Of a DNA stretch of 54,135 nucleotides, positions 16,633 through 25,569 are shown in pieces (position 1 is the first letter of the stretch; each line of letters opens with the position of its first letter). A program made the translations under genes and the position numbers. The stretch comes from Spirochaetota bacterium (GTDB taxonomy: Bacteria > Spirochaetota > Brevinematia > DTOW01), in assembly GCA_025061835.1 (NCBI GenBank), contig JANXAC010000010.1, forward strand, positions 1-54,135, in the 5' to 3' direction. The notes beneath the pieces were generated by a model. The model saw nothing but the letters and a program-made list of their open reading frames with translations, was not told the DNA's origin and made no database searches.

Positions 16633-17468
16633 TTTGACAACTCTCTTGACTTTTTCGTTGCTTCCCCGACTGCTTTGATAAACGCAAATCTAATCCTGTT
16701 CTCTTCAAGAACCTTAAGCCCTTCTGCGGTAGTACCAGCCGGCGACATAACCATATCCTTGAGTTCCTCTGGGTGTATCTTGCCGATATTTTCTATAACC
16801 ATTTTAGCACTCCCTAGAACCGTTTGTGAAGCAAGAAGCATAGCATCCTTCCTACTCAAGCCCATTCTAACCCCACCATCTGCCAAAGCCTGTATAACAA
16901 CAAAGACATAAGCAGGACCACTTCCCGAAAGACCAGTTATCACATCCATAAGCTCCTCATTCTCAACGACTATTCCCCTACCAAGCGAATCAAAAATGGA
17001 GACTACAATTTTTCTATACTCTTCTGAAACTCCTTCTGGAAAGAAAATTCCGTAAGCCCCCTCCCCTACCAAAGCAGGAGTATTAGGCATAACTCTAACA
17101 ATCGGCATTTCAAAACCAAGAACCTTAACTATCTTCTCAATCCTAACACCGGCAAGAATAGATACCAAAACCTTGTCTTTCAAACTCCTTCTATATGTTT
17201 CATGAGAGTCCCTTATGGCATTAGATACACCTTCAAGCGAAGACTCTAAATCTTTCGGCTTAACTGCCAAAAACACTATATCAGACGAGTTAAAAACATC
17301 TATCTCTCTATCCTTTACGATAAACCCTAAACTCCTAGCTTCATCTAACTTTGAAGATAGTTTATCATACACACATATATTTTCTTTGGAAGTAATACCT
17401 TTTGAGACAATACCCCTCGCCAAAGCACTACCCATATTACCGAAACCTATAAAACCTACTCTTTTCAT
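16629..17468 (-). CDS. proC: Pyrroline-5-carboxylate reductase
   Basis: Last step of proline synthesis, reducing P5C with NAD(P)H. 279 residues. Rossmann motif GFIGFGNMGSALA at 5-17; VRVMPNTPALVGEGAYG near 122-138; the P5CR signature GLSGSGPAYVFVVIQALADGG near 178-198; and MVMSPAGTTAEGLKVLE near 239-255. A weak AGGAATG ribosome site precedes the start. It is the first gene of a pair with the DciA-like gene. Confidence 0.96.
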   Translation of the reverse strand: MKRVGFIGFGNMGSALARGIVSKGITSKENICVYDKLSSKLDEARSLGFIVKDREIDVFNSSDIVFLAVKPKDLESSLEGVSNAIRDSHETYRRSLKDKVLVSILAGVRIEKIVKVLGFEMPIVRVMPNTPALVGEGAYGIFFPEGVSEEYRKIVVSIFDSLGRGIVVENEELMDVITGLSGSGPAYVFVVIQALADGGVRMGLSRKDAMLLASQTVLGSAKMVIENIGKIHPEELKDMVMSPAGTTAEGLKVLEENRIRFAFIKAVGEATKKSRELSK

Positions 17469-17609
17469 ACATTCCTAACAAAGTATCAAGAAAAGCAAAG
17501 TATTTTTTCAAAAATTATTCCTCAAATATGTAGCAATCTTTTAATCGGCTCATACTTAAAAACAACGAAGTGTAGAAAAATTGTTAGCACATACTTTATC
17601 ATTATCTTG

Positions 17610-19373
17610 ATGGTAGAATTGAAGGGTGTTTCAATATCAAAAGGAATAAGTATAGGTAGGGCTTACCTAATAGAACCAGTCAGCATAGGGTTTCAGATTG
17701 AGAAAATACATCCTGAAGAGATCAAAAAAGAGACACAGATATTTCTATCTGCAGTTGAGAAAACTGAAGAAGACATAGAGAAGATATATTCAAGTTCCAA
17801 AGGTTCTGTTAGAGAGTTGAAGGTATTTTTTCTGAATATAATTAAGGACAATACAATAATTACCAGAATTGTTAATTCTATTGCGAATGAAAAGATAAGC
17901 GCCAAATCTGCCATATTCAAGACTATGGACATCATAGAAAATCAGTTTAAGACATTACCTAACTTTCCCCAAGAGAAGATGCAAGACATAATATCAGTGT
18001 TCTACAGACTAATAAAGAATGTTGAGGAGGTAAAATCTGGACTTAAAACTAATAGAAAGACAGAATTAGAAGATGAAGAGAAGATAGAGGATCACATCCT
18101 CGTGGGCGTTGAAATAGACCCTACTCAACTTCTTGAAATACTACAAACCAAGAATATAAAAGGTATAGTGCTAGAAAAAGGAGGTAGTGCTTCACACGCT
18201 TCGGTAATAGCACATCAACACGGAATACCTGCTATCTTTGCAGTCAAGGATCTGATGAAAAACACTAGGGAAGATGATATAATACTCATCAACGCTAATG
18301 AAGGCAGAATTATAGTAAATCCTGATAGTAAGACATTGTCTCACTTTAGAATTGAAAAGATAAAGTTTGAAACATACAGAGAGCAATTGCTTGACATCCT
18401 TGATAAACCAACAAAAACAATAGACAACAAGAAGTGTTATATTATGTTAAACATATCTGAACCCTACGAGGTAAGTGATGAAAACACTAGATACTACGAT
18501 GGAGTTGGACTTTTTAGAACAGAATTTATTGTTTTGAATAAAGGTAGGTTTCTGTCTGAAGATGAGCAAGTAGAGATATACACATCCGTCGCCGAAAAGT
18601 TCGCAGGAAAACCTGTCATAATAAGACTTCTAGATATAGGTGGTGATAAAGTTTTTGAGAAAAACCTTAGTGAATCAAAACCTGCTCTTGGCTGGAGGTC
18701 AATAAGGATTCTGTTTAGCCGCAAAGAGGAATTATTAAAACAAATTAGGGCAATCATAAAAAGCAACGTATATAAAAACCTTAAGATACTCGTTCCAATG
18801 GTCTCATCACTTGAAGAAGTTAGGAAGATAAGACACTACTTTACTGTCGCTTTGGAACAATTACACAATGAAAATAACAAGGTAAACGGCGATGTGCCAA
18901 TAGGTATAATGGTTGAGATACCTTCCGTTGCAGTCATGATAAAGGAATTTCTTAAAGAAAGTGATTTCATAAGCATAGGAACCAACGATCTTACACAATA
19001 CATGCTAGGAGTGGATAGAAATAACGAAACTATAGCAGAATACTACGAACCGCTAAACCCATCAGTTTTGAAACTCGTTCATCACTGTATTCATCTTGCA
19101 AATAAGATGGGAAAGTTTGTTTCCGTATGTGGTGAGATAGCAGGAGACCCAAAATACACTAGACTGCTACTCGGTATGGGCTTATCAACATTTAGTATGC
19201 CACAGGAGTCTGCTCCTTTCGTTAAAAACATAATAGTAAATACACATTCAATGGAACTAATCAATTTGCTACAAAAAGTAAAAGAAGCACTGACTCCTAA
19301 AGAAGTAAAAAAAATCATAGAGGAGGATTACCTAGAATTCCAAAGGAGAATAGGAACCCCTATTATGTCTTAA
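17610..19373 (+). CDS. ptsI: Phosphoenolpyruvate-protein phosphotransferase (enzyme I)
   Basis: Transfers phosphate from PEP to HPr. 587 residues. Domain order: N-terminal phosphohistidine/HPr-binding part (about 1-225) with the active histidine in EKGGSASHASVIAH (His196 from this start); PEP-binding TIM barrel (about 255-575) with GVGLFRTEFIVL, LDIGGDK, GTNDLTQYMLGVDR and the catalytic cysteine in SVCGEIAGD (Cys507). The usual GGRTSH is GGSASH here. No HPr, enzyme II or HPr kinase lies nearby, so it may serve a regulatory or remote PTS. ATG 17610 is chosen over TTG 17607; no ribosome site is evident. Confidence 0.92.
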   Translation: MVELKGVSISKGISIGRAYLIEPVSIGFQIEKIHPEEIKKETQIFLSAVEKTEEDIEKIYSSSKGSVRELKVFFLNIIKDNTIITRIVNSIANEKISAKSAIFKTMDIIENQFKTLPNFPQEKMQDIISVFYRLIKNVEEVKSGLKTNRKTELEDEEKIEDHILVGVEIDPTQLLEILQTKNIKGIVLEKGGSASHASVIAHQHGIPAIFAVKDLMKNTREDDIILINANEGRIIVNPDSKTLSHFRIEKIKFETYREQLLDILDKPTKTIDNKKCYIMLNISEPYEVSDENTRYYDGVGLFRTEFIVLNKGRFLSEDEQVEIYTSVAEKFAGKPVIIRLLDIGGDKVFEKNLSESKPALGWRSIRILFSRKEELLKQIRAIIKSNVYKNLKILVPMVSSLEEVRKIRHYFTVALEQLHNENNKVNGDVPIGIMVEIPSVAVMIKEFLKESDFISIGTNDLTQYMLGVDRNNETIAEYYEPLNPSVLKLVHHCIHLANKMGKFVSVCGEIAGDPKYTRLLLGMGLSTFSMPQESAPFVKNIIVNTHSMELINLLQKVKEALTPKEVKKIIEEDYLEFQRRIGTPIMS

Positions 19374-19438
19374 ACTATCTCTTGGTTGGAGTAAGTTAGA
19401 TAATCTGACAGAAAATTTGGTTTCAAAAATTAGGGAAT

Positions 19439-19467
19439 TTGAAATTACAAGGAACAGATTTTATAAT
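19439..19467 (+). promoter_or_regulatory. Promoter of the M23 peptidase gene
   Basis: TTGAAA (19439-19444), 17-nt spacer, TATAAT (19462-19467), near-perfect consensus. The start would be near 19474, giving a leader of about 24 nt with GGGG just before the ATG. Confidence 0.7.
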
Positions 19468-19497
19468 TTTAAACTAACCTATTTTTGTGATTGGGGT

Positions 19498-20427
19498 ATG
19501 AAGAAGGTTTTAGTTATAATTTTTTGGTTATTTCTTTACAATATTTATGGAATTGAGATCTTTCTTTATCCTACAAACCATCTGGCTAGGAAGGGCGAAA
19601 CTATAGGCTTAGTAGTCCGAGAAACAGAAGAGAACAAAGTTGTATCTGTATCTCTGGAAGATAGTTTCAACTATAACATCTACAGAGTAGATAACAACAT
19701 TGTTTATTCCATCATAGGAATACCTCATACAATTGCAACCAACTTTAATATTGTTCTTACCTTAAGTAATACTATCAGCAATAATATCTGGTATGAATTG
19801 ATAAACTTTAATGTTTCTTACGATGTTCTATCCTACGCTAAAAGAAAACCAAAAGATATAAAAGATTTTAATATCTATAATGATTTGAACTTCAAAACAA
19901 ACAGATTTAGATTAAACACCAATTACACCGGTAGAATAAGCCTATTTGTAGTTCCTATACCTGGCGAAATAGGAGATGGGTATGGAGTGAATAGGTCAAG
20001 AGGTGGAACACTCTACGGCAGAATACACTTAGGGATAGACATACTGAGAGAACGAGGAGCAAAAGTCTATTCCACATCAGATGGTGTTGTTGCTATCACT
20101 TCATACGATAGAAAAGCAGGTAATTATGTTGTCGTTGATCACGGCTACGGTGTAGCTTCAGTGTATATGCACTTGAGTAAGATAAATGTCAGAAAAGGTC
20201 AATTCGTGGATACTAATACAGTCATAGGTTTAGTAGGTTCCACTGGTAGGTCTGTAGGTCCTCACTTACACTTCGGAATATCAGTGAATAATGTATATGT
20301 TGATCCAATTATATTCTTTGAGAGAGACTATACTGTCCAAAGCATCATATCAAATGGTATGAGAATAATACTATCAAACTCTACATTTGCTGATACTTCC
20401 AACAATCTCAACCAACCTTCTTCTTAA
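19498..20427 (+). CDS. Secreted M23-family (LytM-type) metallopeptidase
   Basis: Periplasmic zinc endopeptidase or LytM-like activator acting on peptidoglycan cross-links. 309 residues from ATG 19498; the longer TTG start at 19417 would overlap the promoter. Signal peptide about 1-18. The N-terminal half is beta-rich and unassigned. The M23 domain covers about 150-280, with zinc ligands His177 and Asp181 (HLGID), catalytic His225 (YMHLS) and HLH at 256-258. All expected residues are present, so it is probably active. Its last 54 nt overlap the 3' end of hflX on the opposite strand. Confidence 0.9.
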   Translation: MKKVLVIIFWLFLYNIYGIEIFLYPTNHLARKGETIGLVVRETEENKVVSVSLEDSFNYNIYRVDNNIVYSIIGIPHTIATNFNIVLTLSNTISNNIWYELINFNVSYDVLSYAKRKPKDIKDFNIYNDLNFKTNRFRLNTNYTGRISLFVVPIPGEIGDGYGVNRSRGGTLYGRIHLGIDILRERGAKVYSTSDGVVAITSYDRKAGNYVVVDHGYGVASVYMHLSKINVRKGQFVDTNTVIGLVGSTGRSVGPHLHFGISVNNVYVDPIIFFERDYTVQSIISNGMRIILSNSTFADTSNNLNQPSS

Positions 20428-21483
20428 TCCCCTAATATTTATTCCTTCCTTTGCAGATATAAACACTGAATTTGGATACTTCTCTTCCAGTTCTCTGATA
20501 ACACCTACATCCTTTAGCAAGTCAATCTTGTTAAAAACATAGAGTGATTCTGGAACTTCAGTTCCATCTGTTTTGAATATAGTCTTTAAAATATTATTCA
20601 CAGATGCTATCTTATCATCAATGAAATCGGAATTAATATCAACGACATGTAAAAGTAAATCCGAGACCTTGACAACTTCTAGCGTTGAGTAAAATGCCTC
20701 AACAAGTTGCGGAGGAACATCTTCAATAAACCCTACAGTATCAGTTATCGTCATAATAAAACCATCTATGTATAGTTTTTTAGTTTTCGTGTCCAGTGTT
20801 GAAAAAAGTTTATCCTCCTCCAAAACACCTGCCTTAGTAAGGTAGTTCATAAGTGTTGATTTACCACTATTCGTATAGCCAACTATTGAAATATTGAATA
20901 TACCTCTTCGCAATTTGAGTTGGTTACGCCTATGTTTTTTTATCTCCTCTATTCTTGACTTGAGTACTCTTATCTTCTCTTTTATGTGCCTCTTCATAAC
21001 CTCTGTTCTTCTTTCACCAGGTCCTCTCAATCCAATACCTCCCTTGATCTGTTCCATACCTTTACCTATACCATACAACCTAGGTAGTTCAACCATAAGC
21101 GATGCAAGTTCAACCTGTAGTTTAGCCTCCATACTCACAGCATGCTCTTTAAATATCATAAGCACTAGATCAACTTTCGTTAAAACTTTCCTTCCTAGTT
21201 CGTTCTCAAGATTTCTTATATGAACAGGTGACAGATCATTGTAAAAGATAATGTAATCAACCTCTGAAAGGTATGGTAATAGTTTAATATACTCAACCTT
21301 TCCTCTAGTTATGTAGAACGCAGGATCCAGTCGCTTAACTTTTATACTTGCTACTTCGTAGGCCTTCCAACCAAGTGTATTGATGAGACTTCTTATCTCA
21401 CTTAATCTGTCTTCCAATTTGTTTTCAGGTATGTTTAGTTTATCTTCAACTACAAAGAAGGCTATACACTTAGCATTCCTCAC
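20374..21483 (-). CDS. hflX: GTPase HflX
   Basis: Ribosome-associated GTPase that splits stalled or heat-damaged 70S ribosomes. About 369 residues. The N-terminal HflX domain ends with the glycine-rich GGIGLRGPGERRTE; a basic coiled-coil linker follows (about 155-185). The G domain has G1 GYTNSGKST, G3 DTVGF, G4 NKID and G5 ISAKEG. GTG 21483 is preferred to TTG 21489: a TTGATT-17-TATTAT promoter ends 6 nt before the GTG and runs directly into the TTG. No Shine-Dalgarno is present. Its 3' end overlaps the M23 gene by 54 nt. Confidence 0.93.
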   Translation of the reverse strand: MRNAKCIAFFVVEDKLNIPENKLEDRLSEIRSLINTLGWKAYEVASIKVKRLDPAFYITRGKVEYIKLLPYLSEVDYIIFYNDLSPVHIRNLENELGRKVLTKVDLVLMIFKEHAVSMEAKLQVELASLMVELPRLYGIGKGMEQIKGGIGLRGPGERRTEVMKRHIKEKIRVLKSRIEEIKKHRRNQLKLRRGIFNISIVGYTNSGKSTLMNYLTKAGVLEEDKLFSTLDTKTKKLYIDGFIMTITDTVGFIEDVPPQLVEAFYSTLEVVKVSDLLLHVVDINSDFIDDKIASVNNILKTIFKTDGTEVPESLYVFNKIDLLKDVGVIRELEEKYPNSVFISAKEGINIRGLRRRLVEIVGSISKCRV

Positions 21484-21489
21484 AATCAA

Positions 21490-21518
21490 ATAATACCAAC
21501 TATCAATGAAGAAATCAA
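21490..21518 (-). promoter_or_regulatory. hflX promoter, leaderless type
   Basis: On the minus strand TTGATT (21518-21513), 17-nt spacer, TATTAT (21495-21490), followed 6 nt later by the GTG start codon. Expected transcription start coincides with the start codon. Confidence 0.6.
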
Positions 21519-21561
21519 ATTTTTATCTGTCTCTCTTAAACGACAGTGACTAGAATTTTGT

Positions 21562-21596
21562 TGTTGATATGAATTAAAATTTCGTAATTATCAACA
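21562..21596. repeat. Inverted repeat between hflX and pyrG
   Basis: TGTTGATA (21562-21569) and TATCAACA (21589-21596) are perfect 8-bp arms with a 19-nt AT-rich centre that extends the symmetry (AATTA/TAATT). It could be an operator for the divergent hflX-pyrG pair. Confidence 0.35.
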
Positions 21597-21625
21597 CCAT
21601 CTAGAACTAGAGAAGTTGAGTATGA

Positions 21626-21643
21626 AAAAAGTCTAGAGTCTTG
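21626..21643 (+). repeat. Second dispersed repeat, copy A
   Basis: AAAAAGTCTAGAGTCTTG, identical over 18 nt to the reverse complement of 48804-48821 and similar to 39851-39868. It lies about 85 nt upstream of pyrG. Confidence 0.5.
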
Positions 21644-21727
21644 CCTACTTATCTAGTGGGGATCAGAGTTTATTGTCATTCTGAGGTAAAATTGATAAGG
21701 ATCGGTATTTTTATTTAGGATTTTTTT

Positions 21728-23341
21728 ATGAAGTTAGACCGAACGAAATATATTTTCGTGACAGGAGGTGTTTGCTCGTCTCTTGGTAAGGGAGTAAGCA
21801 CTGCATCGGTAGGTCTTCTACTCAAGAGTATGGGATACAAAGTAAATATTGTCAAGGTAGACCCATACCTCAATGTAGATGCAGGAACAATGAGTCCTTA
21901 CCAGCACGGAGAGGTCTATGTAACATTTGATGGCGGTGAAACTGATCTTGATTTAGGAACTTACGAACGATTTCTCAACCAGAGAATGTATAAAACAAGT
22001 TCAATAACCGCAGGAAAAGTATATCAGAATGTGATAGAAAAAGAAAGAAGGGGAGATTACCTTGGTCAAACGGTCCAAGTAATACCCCATGTTACCAACG
22101 AAATAAAAGAACTGATAAGGACGGCAGAAGACGTTGAAGGTGGCAAGGTAGATATATTACTCGTTGAAGTTGGAGGAACTGTCGGAGACATAGAGAGTAT
22201 ACCTTTTATTGAGGCGATAAGACAGTTTATTATTGATGTTGGAAGGCGTAATTGTCTTTTCATACATGTTACTCTACTACCATACTTACATTCTTCAGAC
22301 GAGATAAAAACAAAACCTACGCAGCACTCAGTAGCAAAACTACGGGAACTTGGAATACAACCTGACATACTTATATGCAGAGCAGATAAGGATTTCTCAA
22401 AGAATGAGATCAAAAAAATAGCATTGTTTTCCAATGTTGAGGAGAAGGCCGTTATCAAATCTCTTAATGTTTCAACGATATACGAGGTTCCGCTATCATA
22501 CATGGAACAAGAGTTAGACAAAACAATATGCGATTACCTCTCTATCCCTTATACTCATCCTGAACTTTCATCACTACAAAAGAAAATAGACATATTCAAA
22601 TCAATAGATGAAGAGGTTACAATTGCAATAGTCGGCAAATATGTTAGTTTGAGAGATTCTTACAAAAGCATATACGAAGCATTATTTCACGCAGGAATAG
22701 ATAATAAAGTAAAGGTAAAAACACTTAATATTGAGTCAGACAAGGTATCGGAAGATGAATTGTATAGTATCCTGTCAAAGGCTGATGGGATACTAGTTCC
22801 AGGAGGTTTTGGTAAAAGAGGAATAGAAGGTAAAATACTATCAGTAAAGTATGCTAGGGAAAACAACATTCCCTTTCTCGGAATATGTCTCGGAATGCAG
22901 ATCATGTCAATTGAGTTTGCTAGGAATGTATTAGGACTTACTGAAGCAAATAGTATGGAGTTTGATAGTAAGACATCACACCCTGTCATATCAATGCTTG
23001 ATGAACAGAAAAGAGTAGTTATGAAAGGTGGAACAATGAGACTAGGAGCACAAAAAGTTATTATCAAACCGAACACAATCGCTTACCAGAGTTATGGACA
23101 ACAAGAAGCATATGAAAGACATAGACACAGGTATGAGTTCAACCCCGAGTATATACCTTCGTTTGAAGATAACGATATTGAGTTTTCAGGTTTTAGCGAA
23201 AAGGGACTGGTAGAGATAATAGAGAATAAATCAAACGCATTTATGGTAGGCGTTCAATTCCATCCCGAGTTTCAATCATCTATCTTCTCTCCTAACCCTA
23301 TATTCAAAACGTTCGTAAAATCCGTGATTGAAAATGCTTAG
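21728..23341 (+). CDS. pyrG: CTP synthase
   Basis: Makes CTP from UTP, ATP and glutamine. 537 residues, standard length. N-terminal synthetase domain (about 1-270) with FVTGGVCSSLGKG at 9-21 and VDPYLNVDAGTMSPYQHGE near 44-62. The C-terminal class I glutamine amidotransferase (about 290-535) has its nucleophile cysteine in FLGICLGMQ and His/Glu in QFHPEFQS. TTAGGA lies 7 nt upstream of the ATG. Single gene, 60 nt before the fumC promoter. Confidence 0.97.
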   Translation: MKLDRTKYIFVTGGVCSSLGKGVSTASVGLLLKSMGYKVNIVKVDPYLNVDAGTMSPYQHGEVYVTFDGGETDLDLGTYERFLNQRMYKTSSITAGKVYQNVIEKERRGDYLGQTVQVIPHVTNEIKELIRTAEDVEGGKVDILLVEVGGTVGDIESIPFIEAIRQFIIDVGRRNCLFIHVTLLPYLHSSDEIKTKPTQHSVAKLRELGIQPDILICRADKDFSKNEIKKIALFSNVEEKAVIKSLNVSTIYEVPLSYMEQELDKTICDYLSIPYTHPELSSLQKKIDIFKSIDEEVTIAIVGKYVSLRDSYKSIYEALFHAGIDNKVKVKTLNIESDKVSEDELYSILSKADGILVPGGFGKRGIEGKILSVKYARENNIPFLGICLGMQIMSIEFARNVLGLTEANSMEFDSKTSHPVISMLDEQKRVVMKGGTMRLGAQKVIIKPNTIAYQSYGQQEAYERHRHRYEFNPEYIPSFEDNDIEFSGFSEKGLVEIIENKSNAFMVGVQFHPEFQSSIFSPNPIFKTFVKSVIENA

Positions 23342-23405
23342 CCATATGTGTTTAATCGTTCAGTCAAACATGTTAGATAAAGCGATCCTTTTGAATTTTG
23401 ATTGA

Positions 23406-23435
23406 TTTACACTGAAAATAAGTCTTATTTATACT
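23406..23435 (+). promoter_or_regulatory. fumC promoter, leaderless type
   Basis: TTTACA (23406-23411), 18-nt spacer, TATACT (23430-23435), then 8 nt to the ATG at 23444. This arrangement argues against the upstream TTG at 23402, which would lie before the promoter. Confidence 0.6.
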
Positions 23436-23443
23436 CATTGTAT

Positions 23444-24847
23444 ATGAGAGAGAATAGTGAATTTAGAATTGAAAAGGATACAATAGGTGAGATTAAAGTA
23501 CCGAAAGATGCTTACTGGGGGGCTCAAACTCAAAGAGCAATTGAAAACTTCAGAATAAGTCACTACAAAATGCCGATTGAGATAATCAAAGCAATAGCTA
23601 TTATCAAGTATGCTTCAGCGGAGACAAATAGAGAGTTAGGCTTGCTTGATTCAAATTTTTCGGAATATATAAAGATTGCTTCAGAAGAGATAATATATTC
23701 TGAAGACGATAAGAACTTTCCTGTTGATATCTTTCAAACTGGTAGTGGAACTTCTACAAATATGAATGTCAATGAAGTTATATCAACAAGAGCGAATGAA
23801 CTTCTCACAGGAGTAAAAAACACAATACATCCAATACATCCAAACGACCATGTCAATAAAGGTCAGTCTTCCAATGATGTAATACCTTCTGCGATAAGGA
23901 TAGCAGCATCTGTTCTTCTTGATACAGAACTTATACCAAAACTTGAGGTCTTAAGAGAGTCAATATCAAACAAGTCAAAACAGTTTAGGAATGTTGTTAA
24001 GACTGGTAGAACGCATCTGATGGATGCAGTGCCAATATCTTTTGGACAGGAATTTTCAGGATGGGAGAGACAGATAGAAAATGGTATTGAAAGGCTAAAA
24101 TCATCCTATCCCCGGCTACTTGAACTTCCGATAGGTGGAACTGCAGTTGGAACAGGTATAAACACTCATCCAAAGTTTTCTGAACTTGTTGTAAAAGTAA
24201 TATCTGAAAAAACAGGTATCCAGTTTATGGTTGCAAAAAACAAGTTTGAAGGAATCGCCAGTATGGACATAGCAAGCGAGGTTTCAGGTCATCTCAAAAC
24301 AATCGCTAGTAGCCTTATGAAGATAGCAAACGATATAAGACTTATGAATAGCGGTCCGAATGCAGGAATAGGAGAGATCACTATTCCTACACTACAGCCC
24401 GGATCCTCTATAATGCCTGGCAAAGTAAATCCTGTCATTCCAGAAGCAGTTAGAATGGTGTGTGCTAGAGTTATAGGTAATGATACTACCATCACTATCT
24501 CTTCTTCTCTCGGTGAGTTTGAACTCAACACAATGCTACCAATAATAGGTTTTACCCTCGTTGAGTCAATCAAATTACTCTCAAACGCATCTTACCTTCT
24601 TGCAAAGAAGGTTATTGACGGGATAAAGATAAACAGAGAGAGAGTTCAGAAAATGATAGAGTCCAACAATATGGTAATCACTCTCCTTTCACCTATACTA
24701 GGATACGAAAAATCGGCAGAGTTATACAAAAAAGCGGTCGAACAGAACAAAAGTATAAGAGAAGTCGTGATTGAAAGTGAGTTAATAGAGCCTCAAAAAC
24801 TTGATGAGATACTGGACTTTCGTAAGATGATTTCTAATCATGATTGA
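23444..24847 (+). CDS. fumC: Class II fumarate hydratase
   Basis: Interconverts fumarate and malate. 467 residues from ATG 23444, matching the family start (RIEKDTIGEIKVPKDAYWGAQTQRA). Superfamily signatures: GSGTSTNMNVNEV near 102-114, TGRTHLMDAVPISFGQE near 186-202 and the mobile loop GSSIMPGKVNPVIPEA near 316-331. The His in GRTHL favours fumarase over aspartase, which has Gln there; the region after the loop (GNDTTI) is somewhat aspartase-like, leaving slight doubt. The 3' end overlaps nfeD on the other strand by 10 nt. Confidence 0.88.
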   Translation: MRENSEFRIEKDTIGEIKVPKDAYWGAQTQRAIENFRISHYKMPIEIIKAIAIIKYASAETNRELGLLDSNFSEYIKIASEEIIYSEDDKNFPVDIFQTGSGTSTNMNVNEVISTRANELLTGVKNTIHPIHPNDHVNKGQSSNDVIPSAIRIAASVLLDTELIPKLEVLRESISNKSKQFRNVVKTGRTHLMDAVPISFGQEFSGWERQIENGIERLKSSYPRLLELPIGGTAVGTGINTHPKFSELVVKVISEKTGIQFMVAKNKFEGIASMDIASEVSGHLKTIASSLMKIANDIRLMNSGPNAGIGEITIPTLQPGSSIMPGKVNPVIPEAVRMVCARVIGNDTTITISSSLGEFELNTMLPIIGFTLVESIKLLSNASYLLAKKVIDGIKINRERVQKMIESNNMVITLLSPILGYEKSAELYKKAVEQNKSIREVVIESELIEPQKLDEILDFRKMISNHD

Positions 24848-25389
24848 ACCTTTCTTACTATAAGTTTTATTCCGTCAATTCCAACAACCTCAACTCTTTC
24901 CCCTACTTCAATCGTAATATTAGGATCTTCTGAAATAGCATTCCAATCAAGTATGCCATTTATCGGCATATCCAACCTTACCTTACCTATTTTGGTTTGA
25001 GTGATAGTTTGAATAACATCACCTTTCATACCTACATACTTGAATATAGGATCTTGGCTTTGAACTTTTCCAGAAGCACTTTTCTTTCTGTAAGCGAAAT
25101 AAGACACTATCATAATCACAGAAAGACCTAACCACGCAATTATTTGCATCTCAAGTGTTTTGAGAAATAGAAGCGTAAGGACTGAAACAAACATCGCAGA
25201 AAGACCAAGCCAAAAGAATATAGCCCCCGGCACAAAGAGTTCCAGGACGAAAAGCAGAGTACCTATTGACGCCCAAATCCAGTATTCAAGTCCCGGTGTT
25301 CCAACTCCTACAACAGGAAGTGGTAGAGTCGTATTTGTAAGCTGGTTGGTAATCTGATTTGTAATGTTTGTGATAGCATTATTGTTCAT
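24838..25389 (-). CDS. NfeD-like membrane protein
   Basis: 184 residues from ATG 25389. Three or four hydrophobic helices (about 35-110: YWIWASIGTLLFVLELFVPG, then FFWLGLSAMFVSVLTLLFL and IIAWLGLSVIMIVSYFA), then a soluble C-terminal OB-fold domain (about 125-184) with GMKGDVIQ, GKVRLDMP and GERVEVVGIDGIKLIV, the hallmark of NfeD/YbbK proteins. These usually pair with flotillins or SppA-like proteases at the membrane; neither is adjacent here. The start is supported by a promoter ending 6 nt upstream; TTG 25425 lies inside the -35 box and is unlikely. Confidence 0.8.
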   Translation of the reverse strand: MNNNAITNITNQITNQLTNTTLPLPVVGVGTPGLEYWIWASIGTLLFVLELFVPGAIFFWLGLSAMFVSVLTLLFLKTLEMQIIAWLGLSVIMIVSYFAYRKKSASGKVQSQDPIFKYVGMKGDVIQTITQTKIGKVRLDMPINGILDWNAISEDPNITIEVGERVEVVGIDGIKLIVRKVQS

Positions 25390-25395
25390 AGCAAT

Positions 25396-25425
25396 AATAT
25401 AACCAACTATCAAAAAATCTTTCAA
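25396..25425 (-). promoter_or_regulatory. nfeD-like gene promoter, leaderless type
   Basis: On the minus strand TTGAAA (25425-25420), 18-nt spacer, TATATT (25401-25396), then 6 nt to the ATG at 25389. Confidence 0.6.
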
Positions 25426-25496
25426 CTAGCCTACTAACATTAATCTTAAGATCCTATAGCCCTAAAAATATGGAACATAACTTGTTTTCGCGAATC

Positions 25497-25569
25497 TGGG
25501 CGGTAGAGGATTCGAACCTCTGACCTCTTGCTTGTAAGGCAAGCGCTCTAACCCCTGAGCTAACCGCCC
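25497..25569 (-). tRNA. tRNA-Val (anticodon UAC)
   Basis: 73-nt cloverleaf on the minus strand: acceptor GGGCGGT/ACCGCCC with discriminator A; D arm GCTC-AGGGGTTA-GAGC; anticodon stem CTTGC/GCAAG around loop CTTACAA; T arm with GGTTCGAAT. The 3' CCA is not encoded. Its first 10 nt are also the end of leuD (the last two codons and the stop), so the two genes overlap on one strand. Confidence 0.95.

Noticed and set aside
18439-18452. Another copy of the element (TTATGTTAAACATA)
   Set aside because: Lies inside the ptsI coding frame and matches only 9-10 bases; explained by codons.
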